A stretch of DNA of 64,000 nucleotides, from NCBI GenBank assembly GCA_965212145.1, contig CBDBUY010000009.1, positions 310,001-374,000 of the forward strand, given 5' to 3'. How positions within the stretch are numbered: position 1 is the stretch's first letter; each line of letters begins with the position of its first letter. Shown in pieces: positions 34,921 to 43,715 of the stretch. A program made the position numbers and the translations under genes. This stretch comes from JAAEPI01 sp965212145. GTDB taxonomy: Bacteria; Bacteroidota; Bacteroidia; Cytophagales; Cyclobacteriaceae. The notes beneath the pieces are model-generated. The model saw only the letters and a program-made list of their open reading frames with translations, was not told the DNA's origin and searched no databases.

Positions 34921-36312
34921 ATGAGTACACTTAAAGTATACGCACCTTACGACCGATCTCTGATCAAAGAAATCCCTCTGAAGACTGCCGATGAAATGAA
35001 AGCGGCCATTGAAAAGGCGCACGGGCTTTTTCTGGATCGGTCCAGGTGGCTGCCTAAGTATAAGCGCGTTGAAATTCTGGAGAACATCGCGCGGCTGATG
35101 GAAGAACGATCAGATGAGATTATTAAAACCTCAGCCCAGGAAGGTGGCAAACCGTGGATGGATACCAAAGTGGAAATGGCCCGGGCGATCAATGGCGTAA
35201 AACTGGCCATTGAGAATATAGGCCATCTCAAAGGCGATGAAGTACCCATGGGACATACGGCTTCATCGGTAAATCGAATGGCCTTCACTTTTCGTGAGCC
35301 TATTGGCGTGGTGGCATCTGTTAGTGCGTTTAATCACCCCATTAACCTCATCATTCATCAGACGATTCCGGCAATTGCGGTTGGAAGCCCAGTGATCGTG
35401 AAGCCAGCACCAGTTACGCCGCTCACTTGCCAATTGCTCGTTGACATCTTTCATGAGGCCGGACTGCCTGATGGCTGGTGCGAGTGTATGGTCTGTGATA
35501 ACGACGTTGCGGAAATTCTGGTCACCAATGAAAAAGTCAATTTCTTTTCTTTCATTGGATCAGCCAAGGTGGGTTGGTACCTCAGGTCTCAATTAGCTCC
35601 AGGAACTCGCTGCGCCCTTGAGCATGGCGGAGCTGCACCAGTGATTGCGGAATCAGATGCGGATATTGATGCGATGATTGCCCCGCTGGTTAAGGGCGGA
35701 TACTACCATGCCGGACAGGTGTGCGTATCTGTTCAGCGGGTTTTTGTGCACGAGTCCATCATTGGCGAAGTGACCGAGAAGATGAAAGCCGCCATTGAAA
35801 AAATCAAAACCGGGGATCCGTTGAGTGAGGACACGGAAGCAGGGCCGCTGATTCGTCCGGGTGAGGTGGACAGAGTGGAAGAATGGGTGAATGAAGCCAA
35901 AGAAAAAGGAGGAGAGATCGTCTGTGGCGGTAGCCGAATTTCGGACACCTGCTTTGAGCCGACATTGATCGTAAACCCTCCAGAGAATGTAAAAGTCTCT
36001 CAGCAGGAAATCTTCGGACCTGTGGTTTGCCTGTACAGTTATTCAGACATGCATGAAGCTATTGAGCGGGCGAATGCTTTGCCATTCCACTTCCAGGCAG
36101 CAGTGTTTACCAAGAACATCGACACAGCTTTGGACGCAGTTCATCGGATCAATGCCTCAGCCATCATGGTCAACGACCATACAGCTTTCCGGGTGGATTG
36201 GATGCCATTTGCTGGACGAGATTCCAGCGGGCTGGGGATCGGTAGCATTCCACACACCATGCATGACATGAGTCGGGAGAAAATGATGGTGATTAAGAGT
36301 GGAGTGATCTAA
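34921..36312 (+). CDS. NAD(P)-dependent aldehyde dehydrogenase
   Basis: 463 residues. It has the cofactor-site strands VASVSAFNHPIN, VIVKPAP and FIGSAKVGWYL, then the general-base Glu in LEHGGAAPVI (usual text LELGGKAP). The catalytic Cys is in HAGQVCVSVQRVFVH, and EIFGPVV follows. The ALDH fold is thus complete, though the LELGG motif is altered to LEHGGA. It follows the ThDP enzyme with 115 bases between, so it probably oxidises the aldehyde made or used by that neighbour. Confidence 0.88.
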   Translation: MSTLKVYAPYDRSLIKEIPLKTADEMKAAIEKAHGLFLDRSRWLPKYKRVEILENIARLMEERSDEIIKTSAQEGGKPWMDTKVEMARAINGVKLAIENIGHLKGDEVPMGHTASSVNRMAFTFREPIGVVASVSAFNHPINLIIHQTIPAIAVGSPVIVKPAPVTPLTCQLLVDIFHEAGLPDGWCECMVCDNDVAEILVTNEKVNFFSFIGSAKVGWYLRSQLAPGTRCALEHGGAAPVIAESDADIDAMIAPLVKGGYYHAGQVCVSVQRVFVHESIIGEVTEKMKAAIEKIKTGDPLSEDTEAGPLIRPGEVDRVEEWVNEAKEKGGEIVCGGSRISDTCFEPTLIVNPPENVKVSQQEIFGPVVCLYSYSDMHEAIERANALPFHFQAAVFTKNIDTALDAVHRINASAIMVNDHTAFRVDWMPFAGRDSSGLGIGSIPHTMHDMSREKMMVIKSGVI

Positions 36313-36420
36313 TTTTGATTGATTCTTAATAATTCAATTCATTCATTCAATTACATCTAATATTTTCTAATAATCTTAGAAGAATGATCAAAGAGTAAGG
36401 TCATTTTCCATTTCTCCTTC

Positions 36421-36428
36421 TACTTTTG
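36421..36428 (+). promoter_or_regulatory. -7 element of the thr operon
   Basis: TACTTTTG fits TAnnTTTG exactly, 21 bases before the ATG at 36450. A TTG at 36426 that could otherwise be read as a start is the tail of this box. Confidence 0.5.
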
Positions 36429-36449
36429 GGCACTTCAAAAAGGGGATCG

Positions 36450-38897
36450 ATGATTGTTTTAAAGTTTGGGGGTACTTCAGTGGGTTCGGCGGATGCGATT
36501 CGTCAGGTGAAGAAGATCATAAAGCAGCGGTCTGAGGAGAACGAAGATCAGCTAATTGTAGTGGTTTCGGCTTTTACAGGCATCACCAATCAGCTGGCCA
36601 CTATACTGGAACATGCCGCCTCCGGTCGTGATGATTATCAGGAAATTTTAACTGAAATTCAGAAGCGACACATTGGTGTGGTCAGGGAATTGCTCGAACC
36701 AAAAAAGCAGGGTGAGGCCTTGGCTGTTGTGAAGTTGCTCTTCAACGAACTAGAGGATTTAAGTTCCAGCATTGCCAATCTCAGCGAGGTTACTCCAAAG
36801 TCCTCGGATCTAATCCTCAGTTTCGGAGAGCGCCTTTCTTCCACAATTATTCAAAAGTATTTTGAGCAGGAGCTCGGTGCTGTCAACCTGATCGATCCCA
36901 AAGAGATTATTCGCTGCGATTCCCGCCACCTTCGAGGGGAAGTGGATTTGGAAGCGAGTCAGGCCAATGCTGAGAAAGTGACGCTTGGTCAATTGAATCT
37001 TTCACCGGGATTTATCGGTTCAGATGCTTCCGGTCAGCTCGTCACCCTCGGCAGAGGAGGATCAGATTATTCGGCAGCTTTGTTTGCCAATTTCTACAAC
37101 GCCCGAAGATTGGAAATCTGGACAGATGTCAGCGGACTGATGACCGCAGATCCTCGCTTAGTGCCTCATGCGCATGTCATTCACGATCTTTCATATGAGG
37201 AGGCTTTGGAGCTTTCGCACTTTGGCGCCAAGGTGATTTACCCACCTTCCATCCAACCGGCTTTGGAAAAGGAAATCCCTATTCTCATTAAAAACACCTT
37301 CGAACCGGAATCTCCAGGGACGCGCATCACTCAGACGTATGAAGACGATGCAACCATTCGGGGTATTTCGTCAATCAAGAATATTACGCTGCTCAACCTG
37401 CGTGGTAGCGGAATGGTGGGCATTCCGAATTTCTCGTTCCGACTTTTCGAGACCCTCTCGCAAAACAAGATCAACGTGGTGATGATCACTCAGGCGTCAT
37501 CTGAACATACTATTTGCGTCGGTATTGAGACGAAGGATACGCTGCTTGCCGAGGAAGTGATAAACAGGGCTTTTGCCCATGAAATTTCTCATCACACCTT
37601 GCGACCTGTGGAGGTTGAAAGTGGGCTGAGTGTGCTGGCTTTGGTAGGACGGAATATGAAAAACCAGGTCGGTGTAAGTGGACAAATGTTTGGCTCATTA
37701 GGAAAAAATGGTGTGAGTATCAAAGCAATCGCTCAGGGCTCGTCTGAACGAAACATTACGGTAGTATTGGATGAGACTGACCTGACCAAGGCCATCAACG
37801 TGCTCCACGAAAGTTTCTTTACCGGTGAAATTAAACGGGTAAATATTTTCCAGGTGGGAGTTGGTACAGTTGGTAAGGCCCTGCTCAATCAATTGAAAAA
37901 ACAGCAGGCCTATTTACTGGAAAAACACCTTATCGACCTGCAGGTGATCGGGATCGCCAATTCCAAAAAGATGTACTTCAGCGATGACACAGGCATTGAC
38001 CTAGATAAATGGCCGGAGTTGCTGGATGCAGGGGAGAAACAGACCGTCCAGGGATTTTACGACAAAATGGTCGAGCTCAATTTACGAAACAGTGTCTTCC
38101 TGGATGTAACAGCTTCCAAGAGCGTTCCCATGCTCTACCCGGATGTGCTAAAGAAAAGCATTTCCATCGCCACTCCGAACAAGATTGCCGCAACGGATTT
38201 GCAGGAAAAATACGAACATCTCAAGAAGCTGGAGCGACGATACAAGACGCAGTTCCTTTTTGAGACGAATGTGTGTGCCGGGTTACCAGTCATTTCCACT
38301 TTATCCGATTTGGTGAAGAGTGGAGACCGGATCCACCGCATTGAGGCGGTGCTTTCAGGTACTTTGAATTTTCTCTTCAACGAGTACGACGGGTCTGTAA
38401 GTTTTTCTTCCATTGTGCGTCGTGCCAAAGAGGAGGGTTACTCTGAACCGGATCCACGACTCGATCTTTCGGGACAAGACGTGATGCGAAAAATCCTTAT
38501 TCTGGCTCGGGAAAGTGGGTACAAATTAGAAATGGATCAGATCGAAGGGAAATCATTTGTGCCAGAAGCCTGCATGAATGCGGCGAGTGTGGAAGAGTTT
38601 TTTGATTTGGTGGAGAAAGAAGAGGAGCACTTCCGAAAGATCGTGGAGGAAGCAAAAATTCAGGATAAGCGCATCAAGTACGTTGCGAAGTATGAGGAAG
38701 GAAACGCCACGACCGGATTGGAGTTTGTTGATTCCAGGCATCCGTTTTATCACCTGGAGGGTAGTGACAACATTGTTCTTTTCTACACAGATCGGTACTC
38801 TGAGCAGCCTTTGGTCATTAAAGGAGCCGGTGCGGGGGCGGAGGTGACGGCTTCAGGTATTTTTGCGGATATCATGCGCGTGGCATCATCAAACTAA
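36450..38897 (+). CDS. thrA: Bifunctional aspartokinase / homoserine dehydrogenase
   Basis: 815 residues. The aspartokinase part (about 1-300) has KFGGTSVGSADAI, FGERLSS and the GRGGSDYSA site. Two ACT regulatory segments follow (about 300-455). The homoserine dehydrogenase part starts with the Rossmann motif QVGVGTVGKALL near 475. It also has ATPNKIAAT, the GTLNFLF segment, and DPRLDLSGQDVMRK. It makes homoserine from aspartate and is normally inhibited by threonine. The start at 36450 is chosen because the TTG upstream lies inside the promoter -7 box. Confidence 0.95.
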   Translation: MIVLKFGGTSVGSADAIRQVKKIIKQRSEENEDQLIVVVSAFTGITNQLATILEHAASGRDDYQEILTEIQKRHIGVVRELLEPKKQGEALAVVKLLFNELEDLSSSIANLSEVTPKSSDLILSFGERLSSTIIQKYFEQELGAVNLIDPKEIIRCDSRHLRGEVDLEASQANAEKVTLGQLNLSPGFIGSDASGQLVTLGRGGSDYSAALFANFYNARRLEIWTDVSGLMTADPRLVPHAHVIHDLSYEEALELSHFGAKVIYPPSIQPALEKEIPILIKNTFEPESPGTRITQTYEDDATIRGISSIKNITLLNLRGSGMVGIPNFSFRLFETLSQNKINVVMITQASSEHTICVGIETKDTLLAEEVINRAFAHEISHHTLRPVEVESGLSVLALVGRNMKNQVGVSGQMFGSLGKNGVSIKAIAQGSSERNITVVLDETDLTKAINVLHESFFTGEIKRVNIFQVGVGTVGKALLNQLKKQQAYLLEKHLIDLQVIGIANSKKMYFSDDTGIDLDKWPELLDAGEKQTVQGFYDKMVELNLRNSVFLDVTASKSVPMLYPDVLKKSISIATPNKIAATDLQEKYEHLKKLERRYKTQFLFETNVCAGLPVISTLSDLVKSGDRIHRIEAVLSGTLNFLFNEYDGSVSFSSIVRRAKEEGYSEPDPRLDLSGQDVMRKILILARESGYKLEMDQIEGKSFVPEACMNAASVEEFFDLVEKEEEHFRKIVEEAKIQDKRIKYVAKYEEGNATTGLEFVDSRHPFYHLEGSDNIVLFYTDRYSEQPLVIKGAGAGAEVTASGIFADIMRVASSN

Positions 38898-38900
38898 AAG

Positions 38901-39821
38901 ATGGAAAGTATCAAAATTTTTGCACCGAATACGGTTTCCAATGTGGGCTGTGGGTACGATGTGCTGGGTTTTGCGATTGATGGCATTGGGGACGAAATAG
39001 AAATCACCAAAAGAGATGATTCGCAACTGGTCATTACCAAAATTGAAGGTGCCGATATTCCATTAGACTCAGAAACGAATGTGGCCACCGTGGCAGTCCG
39101 TGCTTATTTAGCGGCCGTTGAATCTGACCAGGGTTTTGACATTTCCATCAAAAAAGGGATCAATCCAGGCAGTGGGTTGGGTTCCAGTGCCTGTAGTTCA
39201 GTAGGAGCCGTTTTTGGAGCGAATGAACTGTTGGGAAAACCATTCTCGACCAATGAGTTAGTAAGATTTGCCATGGAGGGTGAGCGGAGCAGTTCGGGGG
39301 ATGCCCATGCCGACAATGTTGCTCCCAGCATGCTGGGTGGATTTACGGTGGTGCGTAGTTACGACCCTCTGGATATATTCAATATTCCGTTTCCTGAGGA
39401 GTTGCTGGCGATTGTCATTTATCCAGAGGTAGAGGTGAAAACTTCTTTTGCCAAGAGTATTCTAAAAAAACAGGTGCCGATGAAGGATGCCATTCGGCAA
39501 TGGGGCAATATGGCCGGGTTGATTAGCGGATTGATGTCTTCGAATTTTGAACGAATCGGAGTTTCTATGGAGGACCGGGTTGCAGAACCGGCCCGGGGCT
39601 TGCTCATTCCACTTTACGAGGATGTAAAGAAAGCGGCGCTGGATGCAGGGGCTGTTGGTTACACCATTTCAGGTTCTGGACCCACGTCATTTGGATTTGC
39701 GGCGGATTCTGCAACGGCGGAGAAAATCAGAAAGATTGGAGCGGAAATTTACGAGAGCAATGGGATCCAATGCCGCAGTTTTGTTTCTCCAATTAGTCAA
39801 AAAGGAGCTCGAGTGATATGA
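38901..39821 (+). CDS. thrB: Homoserine kinase
   Basis: 306 residues of the GHMP kinase family. The ATP loop is GINPGSGLGSSACSSVGAV (about 90-108). The C-terminal SGSGPTSFGF loop is also present. It phosphorylates homoserine for threonine synthesis. It lies 3 bases after thrA, and its stop overlaps the thrC start by 4 bases, so the order of genes follows the order of reactions. Confidence 0.95.
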   Translation: MESIKIFAPNTVSNVGCGYDVLGFAIDGIGDEIEITKRDDSQLVITKIEGADIPLDSETNVATVAVRAYLAAVESDQGFDISIKKGINPGSGLGSSACSSVGAVFGANELLGKPFSTNELVRFAMEGERSSSGDAHADNVAPSMLGGFTVVRSYDPLDIFNIPFPEELLAIVIYPEVEVKTSFAKSILKKQVPMKDAIRQWGNMAGLISGLMSSNFERIGVSMEDRVAEPARGLLIPLYEDVKKAALDAGAVGYTISGSGPTSFGFAADSATAEKIRKIGAEIYESNGIQCRSFVSPISQKGARVI

Positions 39822-41101
39822 AATTCTACAGCACCAATAACCGCGAGCATCAGGTGTCTTTTAAAGATGCCGTGATCAATAGTTTGCCTCCTGATAATGG
39901 GCTTTACTTTCCTGAGAGCATCCCTGCGCTTCCTGCTGATTTCTTCGAAAACCTGAAGAATCTCTCGAAAGCCGAGATAGGGTTTGAGGTGGCGAGACAT
40001 TTTGTGGGAGACGAAATTCCCGAAGATCGCTTGAGGCAAATCGTGGAAGAAACGGTCGATTTCGAAACCCCATTGGTTCAGGTAACGCCGACCATTCATT
40101 CGCTTGAATTGTTTCATGGTCCTACCTGGGCATTCAAGGACATGGGTGCCCGGTTTCTTTCGAGGTGCCTGGGATACTTCATGGAGCAGGAGGAAGAGGA
40201 AGTACACATTTTGGTCGCCACATCGGGTGATACGGGAGGAGCTGTGGCAGCTGGATTTCATGGAGTACCACGTGTCAAGGTGACCATACTCTTTCCGAAA
40301 GGAAAAGTGAGTGACGTCCAACAAAAGCAATTGACGACCTGGGGGGATAACATTCAGGCTTTTGAGGTCGATGGCACCTTTGATGATTGTCAGAAATTGG
40401 TCAAAACGGCATTTTTGGATAAAGAGCTTAACAAAAGAGTAAAACTCTCCTCTGCTAATTCCATCAACATTGCCCGCCTGATTCCTCAGAGTTTTTACTA
40501 TTTCTATGCATTTCAGCAATTGGAAAAATGGAAAGAAGTGGTGGTGTCGGTTCCATCCGGGAATTATGGAAACCTCACGGCCGGACTACTTGCCCGAAAA
40601 ATGGGCTTGCCAATTAAACGATTCATCGCTGCTTCCAATGCCAACAGAGTAGTACCGGATTACCTGCTCACGGGGAAATATGAGCCCAAGCCATCCATTC
40701 AGACCTATGCAAATGCAATGGACGTTGGCGCGCCTTCTAACTTCGTTCGAATTTTGGAGCTTTTTGACAATGATTTTGACAAGGTCACTGAGGTCATTTC
40801 CGGATTTTGCCTGGTAGACGAATCGATTCTGAAAGTAATGGGTAAGACGGCTGAGGACTTAAAATATTTTCTGGATCCACACGGTTCAATCGGATATCAG
40901 GCACTTTATGAAGATTTACAAGAGGGCGAACAAGGAATTTTCCTGGAAACAGCCCATCCTGTGAAGTTCATGGATGTCGTGAGGAAAGCACATAAGCAGG
41001 TGCCTGATTACGGTAGCAAGATTTCAGAACTTATGGAGCGTGAAAGTGTCTATCAGGAGATAGCTGGTGATTATGACGAGTTAAAATCAGCATTGATTTG
41101 A
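39818..41101 (+). CDS. thrC: Threonine synthase
   Basis: 427 residues, PLP fold type II. The PLP lysine is Lys107 in PTWAFKDMGARF. The phosphate-binding loop is ATSGDTGGA (about 138-146). The N-terminal FYSTNNREHQVSFKDAVI segment is typical of the E. coli/plant-fungal type. It turns O-phosphohomoserine into threonine and completes the thrABC operon, overlapping thrB by 4 bases. Its stop is 2 bases from the stop of the convergent phzF-like gene. Confidence 0.95.
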   Translation: MKFYSTNNREHQVSFKDAVINSLPPDNGLYFPESIPALPADFFENLKNLSKAEIGFEVARHFVGDEIPEDRLRQIVEETVDFETPLVQVTPTIHSLELFHGPTWAFKDMGARFLSRCLGYFMEQEEEEVHILVATSGDTGGAVAAGFHGVPRVKVTILFPKGKVSDVQQKQLTTWGDNIQAFEVDGTFDDCQKLVKTAFLDKELNKRVKLSSANSINIARLIPQSFYYFYAFQQLEKWKEVVVSVPSGNYGNLTAGLLARKMGLPIKRFIAASNANRVVPDYLLTGKYEPKPSIQTYANAMDVGAPSNFVRILELFDNDFDKVTEVISGFCLVDESILKVMGKTAEDLKYFLDPHGSIGYQALYEDLQEGEQGIFLETAHPVKFMDVVRKAHKQVPDYGSKISELMERESVYQEIAGDYDELKSALI

Positions 41102-41102
41102 T

Positions 41103-41885
41103 TTAAATAAATATTTCACCGATCATATACAGCCTGGCAGCACCCGCAATTTCGACTCTGCTCCCTTTTAGTTCACACTCTAGATAACCTCCACGTTCTG
41201 ACAACTGTCTAGCCGTCAATTGATTCTTGCCAAGTCTTTTGGCCCACAATGGCGTCAGGGAAGTGTGGGCCGATCCGGTCACAGGATCCTCGTCAATGCC
41301 AACCTGAGGGCCGAAAAAACGAGAAACAAAATCAGTTTCGTTTCCTTTGGCAGTCACAATAATGCCTCGGACATCTATTTTTCTGAGTTTATTAAAATCT
41401 GGTGTCAACGACTTAATCTCTTCTTCGTTTCGAAATACCAGAAGCAAGTCAGAAACACCTCTCCAACTTTCAATCGGTGATTTCCCCAAACCGTCTTGAA
41501 TCAAATCCAAGGAGTCTCCGGTCAGTTCATCTGCGGGAAAATCAAGTACAATATGACCGTTGGATTTTCTTACTGGTAGGTGGCCGCTCTTTTCGGAGTA
41601 AAATAGGATTTCATCCTCTGAATGACCTTCATGTTTGTATAGGACATAGGAAGCGGCAAGAGTGGCATGCCCACAAAGGTCCACTTCCGATTTAGGGGTG
41701 AACCACCGAATAGCCACTTTGTCATTCTCCTTTACGTAGAATGCTGTTTCCGAGAGATTATTTTCAAGGGCAATTTTCTGCATGGTTTCATCTGGAAGCC
41801 ATTCCTTCAAAGGACAGACCGCAGCTGGATTTCCTGTGAATGCTCCGTCTGCAAATGCATCAATTTGATAAATTCTTTGAATCAT
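41103..41885 (-). CDS. PhzF-family isomerase
   Basis: 260 residues with the PhzF double fold. The catalytic Glu is probably Glu46 in NNLSETAFY. Other family motifs are DLCGHATLAASYVLY and GIDEDPVTGSAHTSLTPLWA. PhzF isomerises DHHA in phenazine synthesis, but most such genes, as here with no other phz genes, act on unknown substrates. It ends beside thrC and diverges from the secreted amidohydrolase gene. Confidence 0.9.
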   Translation of the reverse strand: MIQRIYQIDAFADGAFTGNPAAVCPLKEWLPDETMQKIALENNLSETAFYVKENDKVAIRWFTPKSEVDLCGHATLAASYVLYKHEGHSEDEILFYSEKSGHLPVRKSNGHIVLDFPADELTGDSLDLIQDGLGKSPIESWRGVSDLLLVFRNEEEIKSLTPDFNKLRKIDVRGIIVTAKGNETDFVSRFFGPQVGIDEDPVTGSAHTSLTPLWAKRLGKNQLTARQLSERGGYLECELKGSRVEIAGAARLYMIGEIFI

Positions 41886-41945
41886 GATATTCTGAGTGAA
41901 AAGTAAACGACCTTATCTTTATACGGAAACGAAGACCAACTGACC

Positions 41946-43208
41946 ATGAAGAAATTACTTATTTCATTTTTGATAGTTACATCTGTGACTACATATTCTC
42001 AGCAAACCATCATCCATGCCGGGATTCTAATTGATGGCATCTCAGATAAAAGCCAAGAGGAAATGTCGATCATCGTCGAGGGTGATAAGATAGTCGATGT
42101 GAAAAAAGGGTTTGTATCAGGGGAAAATGTGATCAATCTTAAGGAGGCGACCGTCATGCCGGGGTGGATTGACTTACATGTGCACTTGGAGGGTGAAACC
42201 AGTCCAGACAGATACCTCAAAACATTCACTCAAGATCCTGCAGATAAAGCCTATGAGGCGGCTGAAATAGCCGAACGAACCTTGAAGGCTGGCTTTACCA
42301 CGGTCCGAGATGTTGGCGGATCAGGAGTTAACGTGTCCTTAAGAAATGCAGTTAACAAGGGGCTAGTCAATGGACCTAGAATTTTTACTGCCGAGAAAAG
42401 TCTAGCTGTGACAGGGGGTCATGCCGATCCTACCAATGGGTATCGTGGGGATTTGAAAGGTGATCCGGGACCCGCTGATGGTGTGGTGAATGGAATCGCG
42501 GATGCTAGAGAGGCCGTTCGTCATAGATACAAGAATGGAGCTGATCTAATTAAAATCACTGCGACAGGAGGGGTTCTTAGCGTAGCAAAAGATGGAACAG
42601 GTCCGCACTTCCGAGAAGAAGAGATTAAGGCCATAGTTGAAACTGCTACTGACCTTGGATTCCATGTTGCTGCCCATGCGCACGGTGACGAAGGAATGCA
42701 ACGTGCGGTGAGAGCCGGAGTGAAGACCATAGAACACGGTACTTACATGAGTGAGGAGACCATGGACTTGATGATCAAAATGAATTGTTACCTGGTCCCT
42801 ACAATCACAGCAGGTAAAGAGGTGGAGGAAAATGCCAAGAAGCCAGGCTACTTCCCGGCAGTTGTTGCTGCAAAGGCCAGGGTGGTTGGGCCTCAGATCT
42901 TAGGAACATTTTCCAAGGCATATAAAAAGGGAGTGCCCATAGCGTTCGGAACGGATGCCGGGGTTTTCAAGCACGGAGAGAATTACAGAGAATTCATTTA
43001 TATGGTCGAAGGTGGAATGCCTGCTATGGAGGCTATCAAGTCGGCGACATCAGTGAATGCCAAGGTTTTGGGAATGGGTGACAAATTAGGTCAGCTCAAA
43101 AAAGGATACTTGGCAGACGTAGTAGCTGTGAAAGGAAATCCATTAAAGGACATCAATGCTGTGAAGGACGTGGTGATGGTTATGAAGGGCGGTCAAGTGG
43201 TCGACTAG
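41946..43208 (+). CDS. Secreted amidohydrolase (imidazolonepropionase/Xaa-Pro dipeptidase-like)
   Basis: 420 residues with a signal peptide (ISFLIVTSVTTYSQQ). The amidohydrolase motifs are DLHVHLEG (first metal pair), the probable carboxylated Lys in DLIKITATGG, HAHGDEGMQ, TIEHGTYM, and AFGTDAGVF. Related secreted proteins hydrolyse dipeptides or N-acyl amino acids. The exact substrate is unknown. A TATCTTTA box near 41913 is a possible promoter. It is followed by the first non-coding element. Confidence 0.85.
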   Translation: MKKLLISFLIVTSVTTYSQQTIIHAGILIDGISDKSQEEMSIIVEGDKIVDVKKGFVSGENVINLKEATVMPGWIDLHVHLEGETSPDRYLKTFTQDPADKAYEAAEIAERTLKAGFTTVRDVGGSGVNVSLRNAVNKGLVNGPRIFTAEKSLAVTGGHADPTNGYRGDLKGDPGPADGVVNGIADAREAVRHRYKNGADLIKITATGGVLSVAKDGTGPHFREEEIKAIVETATDLGFHVAAHAHGDEGMQRAVRAGVKTIEHGTYMSEETMDLMIKMNCYLVPTITAGKEVEENAKKPGYFPAVVAAKARVVGPQILGTFSKAYKKGVPIAFGTDAGVFKHGENYREFIYMVEGGMPAMEAIKSATSVNAKVLGMGDKLGQLKKGYLADVVAVKGNPLKDINAVKDVVMVMKGGQVVD

Positions 43209-43214
43209 GAAAAA

Positions 43215-43269
43215 TGTGAATAATGAGTGCATAACCCTGTGTGTAAGTGGGGTATAACTCTGTTCGTAA
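43215..43269 (+). promoter_or_regulatory. Five DnaA-box-like 9-mers, array A
   Basis: On the plus strand 9-mers resembling TGTGnATAA (the complement of TTATnCACA) begin at 43215, 43226, 43238, 43249 and 43261. They read TGTGAATAA, AGTGCATAA, TGTGTGTAA, GGGGTATAA and TGTTCGTAA. The spacing alternates 11 and 12 bases, so they sit on nearly one face of the helix. The first differs from TGTGGATAA at one base. Matches weaken toward the promoter. The same arrangement recurs at 48059. DnaA binding is inferred, not shown. Confidence 0.55.
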
Positions 43270-43270
43270 C

Positions 43271-43300
43271 TTGTTGAAAAATAGGGTGATAGAAAATTTG
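43271..43300 (+). promoter_or_regulatory. Promoter-like block of ncRNA A
   Basis: TTG at 43271-43273, 19 bases, then AAAATTTG at 43293-43300. The spacing is the same as in copy B. The -7 differs from TAnnTTTG at its first base. Confidence 0.4.
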
Positions 43301-43573
43301 GAGATGTAAAGTTAAGGTCTACTTTAGTATCACCAAGCGAGGGATACGAAACGAAAACCAAGAGGTTTTCGGCTGTGCGAAGGGAAGGGGTTGAGAGCTA
43401 CGGCAATCAGCATTCGAAGTTCAAAGAGTCGTGTGAAGAACGCGGGACGAGGCAACTCGATCAGACGCTTCACGAGTTTCAACAGTAACTTGGAGATTGA
43501 CAAGTGCCACGGCAGTTGTGAATCTAAAAGGGTGAAAATTTCAGCAATGAGATTCTCACCCTTTTTGTTTTTT
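43301..43573 (+). ncRNA. Candidate structured non-coding RNA, copy A
   Basis: About 270 bases with no conserved reading frame shared with copy B (48146-48416). Hairpins seen: GGT-TAC/GTA-ACC (43316-43334); GAAAACC-AAGA-GGTTTTC (43353-43370); CGAG-GCAA-CTCG with a GNRA loop (43448-43459); TGC-CACG-GCA extended by ACAA/TTGT (43500-43519). It ends in a terminator, GGGTGA/TCACCC plus T5 (43530-43573). Helices differ from copy B by paired changes while loops stay the same. Class unknown: no RNase P, tmRNA or SRP hallmarks were recognised. The true 5' end is unproven. Confidence 0.75.
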
Positions 43574-43715
43574 ATGCCTTCCTGATTTCACAAAATCGAA
43601 CCATCTTCTTAGGGTTAAATTAAAAAAACGCAAGTCCATACCATTTTCCCTCTAGGAAACTGCTTGTCCAAACTTTGTTGTGTAACTTATCTACTGATCA
43701 AAACGCTGGCTCTAA

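Noticed and set aside
36426..36449. TTG start eight codons upstream for thrA
   Set aside because: It overlaps the TACTTTTG promoter box, and the conserved kinase start is at 36450.
43215..43573. Calling this the chromosomal origin (oriC)
   Set aside because: DnaA-like boxes are present, but there are two arrays, most boxes are weak and no long AT-rich unwinding region is seen. Origin status needs GC skew of the whole genome.
43301..43573. RNase P RNA, tmRNA, 6S or SRP RNA
   Set aside because: None of the invariant blocks of these RNAs was recognised by eye. A covariance-model search would be decisive, and I cannot run one.
43391..43585. 64-codon plus-strand frame within ncRNA A
   Set aside because: It is not shared with copy B because indels shift the frame, and it runs into the terminator. 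The RNA structure explains the conservation better.
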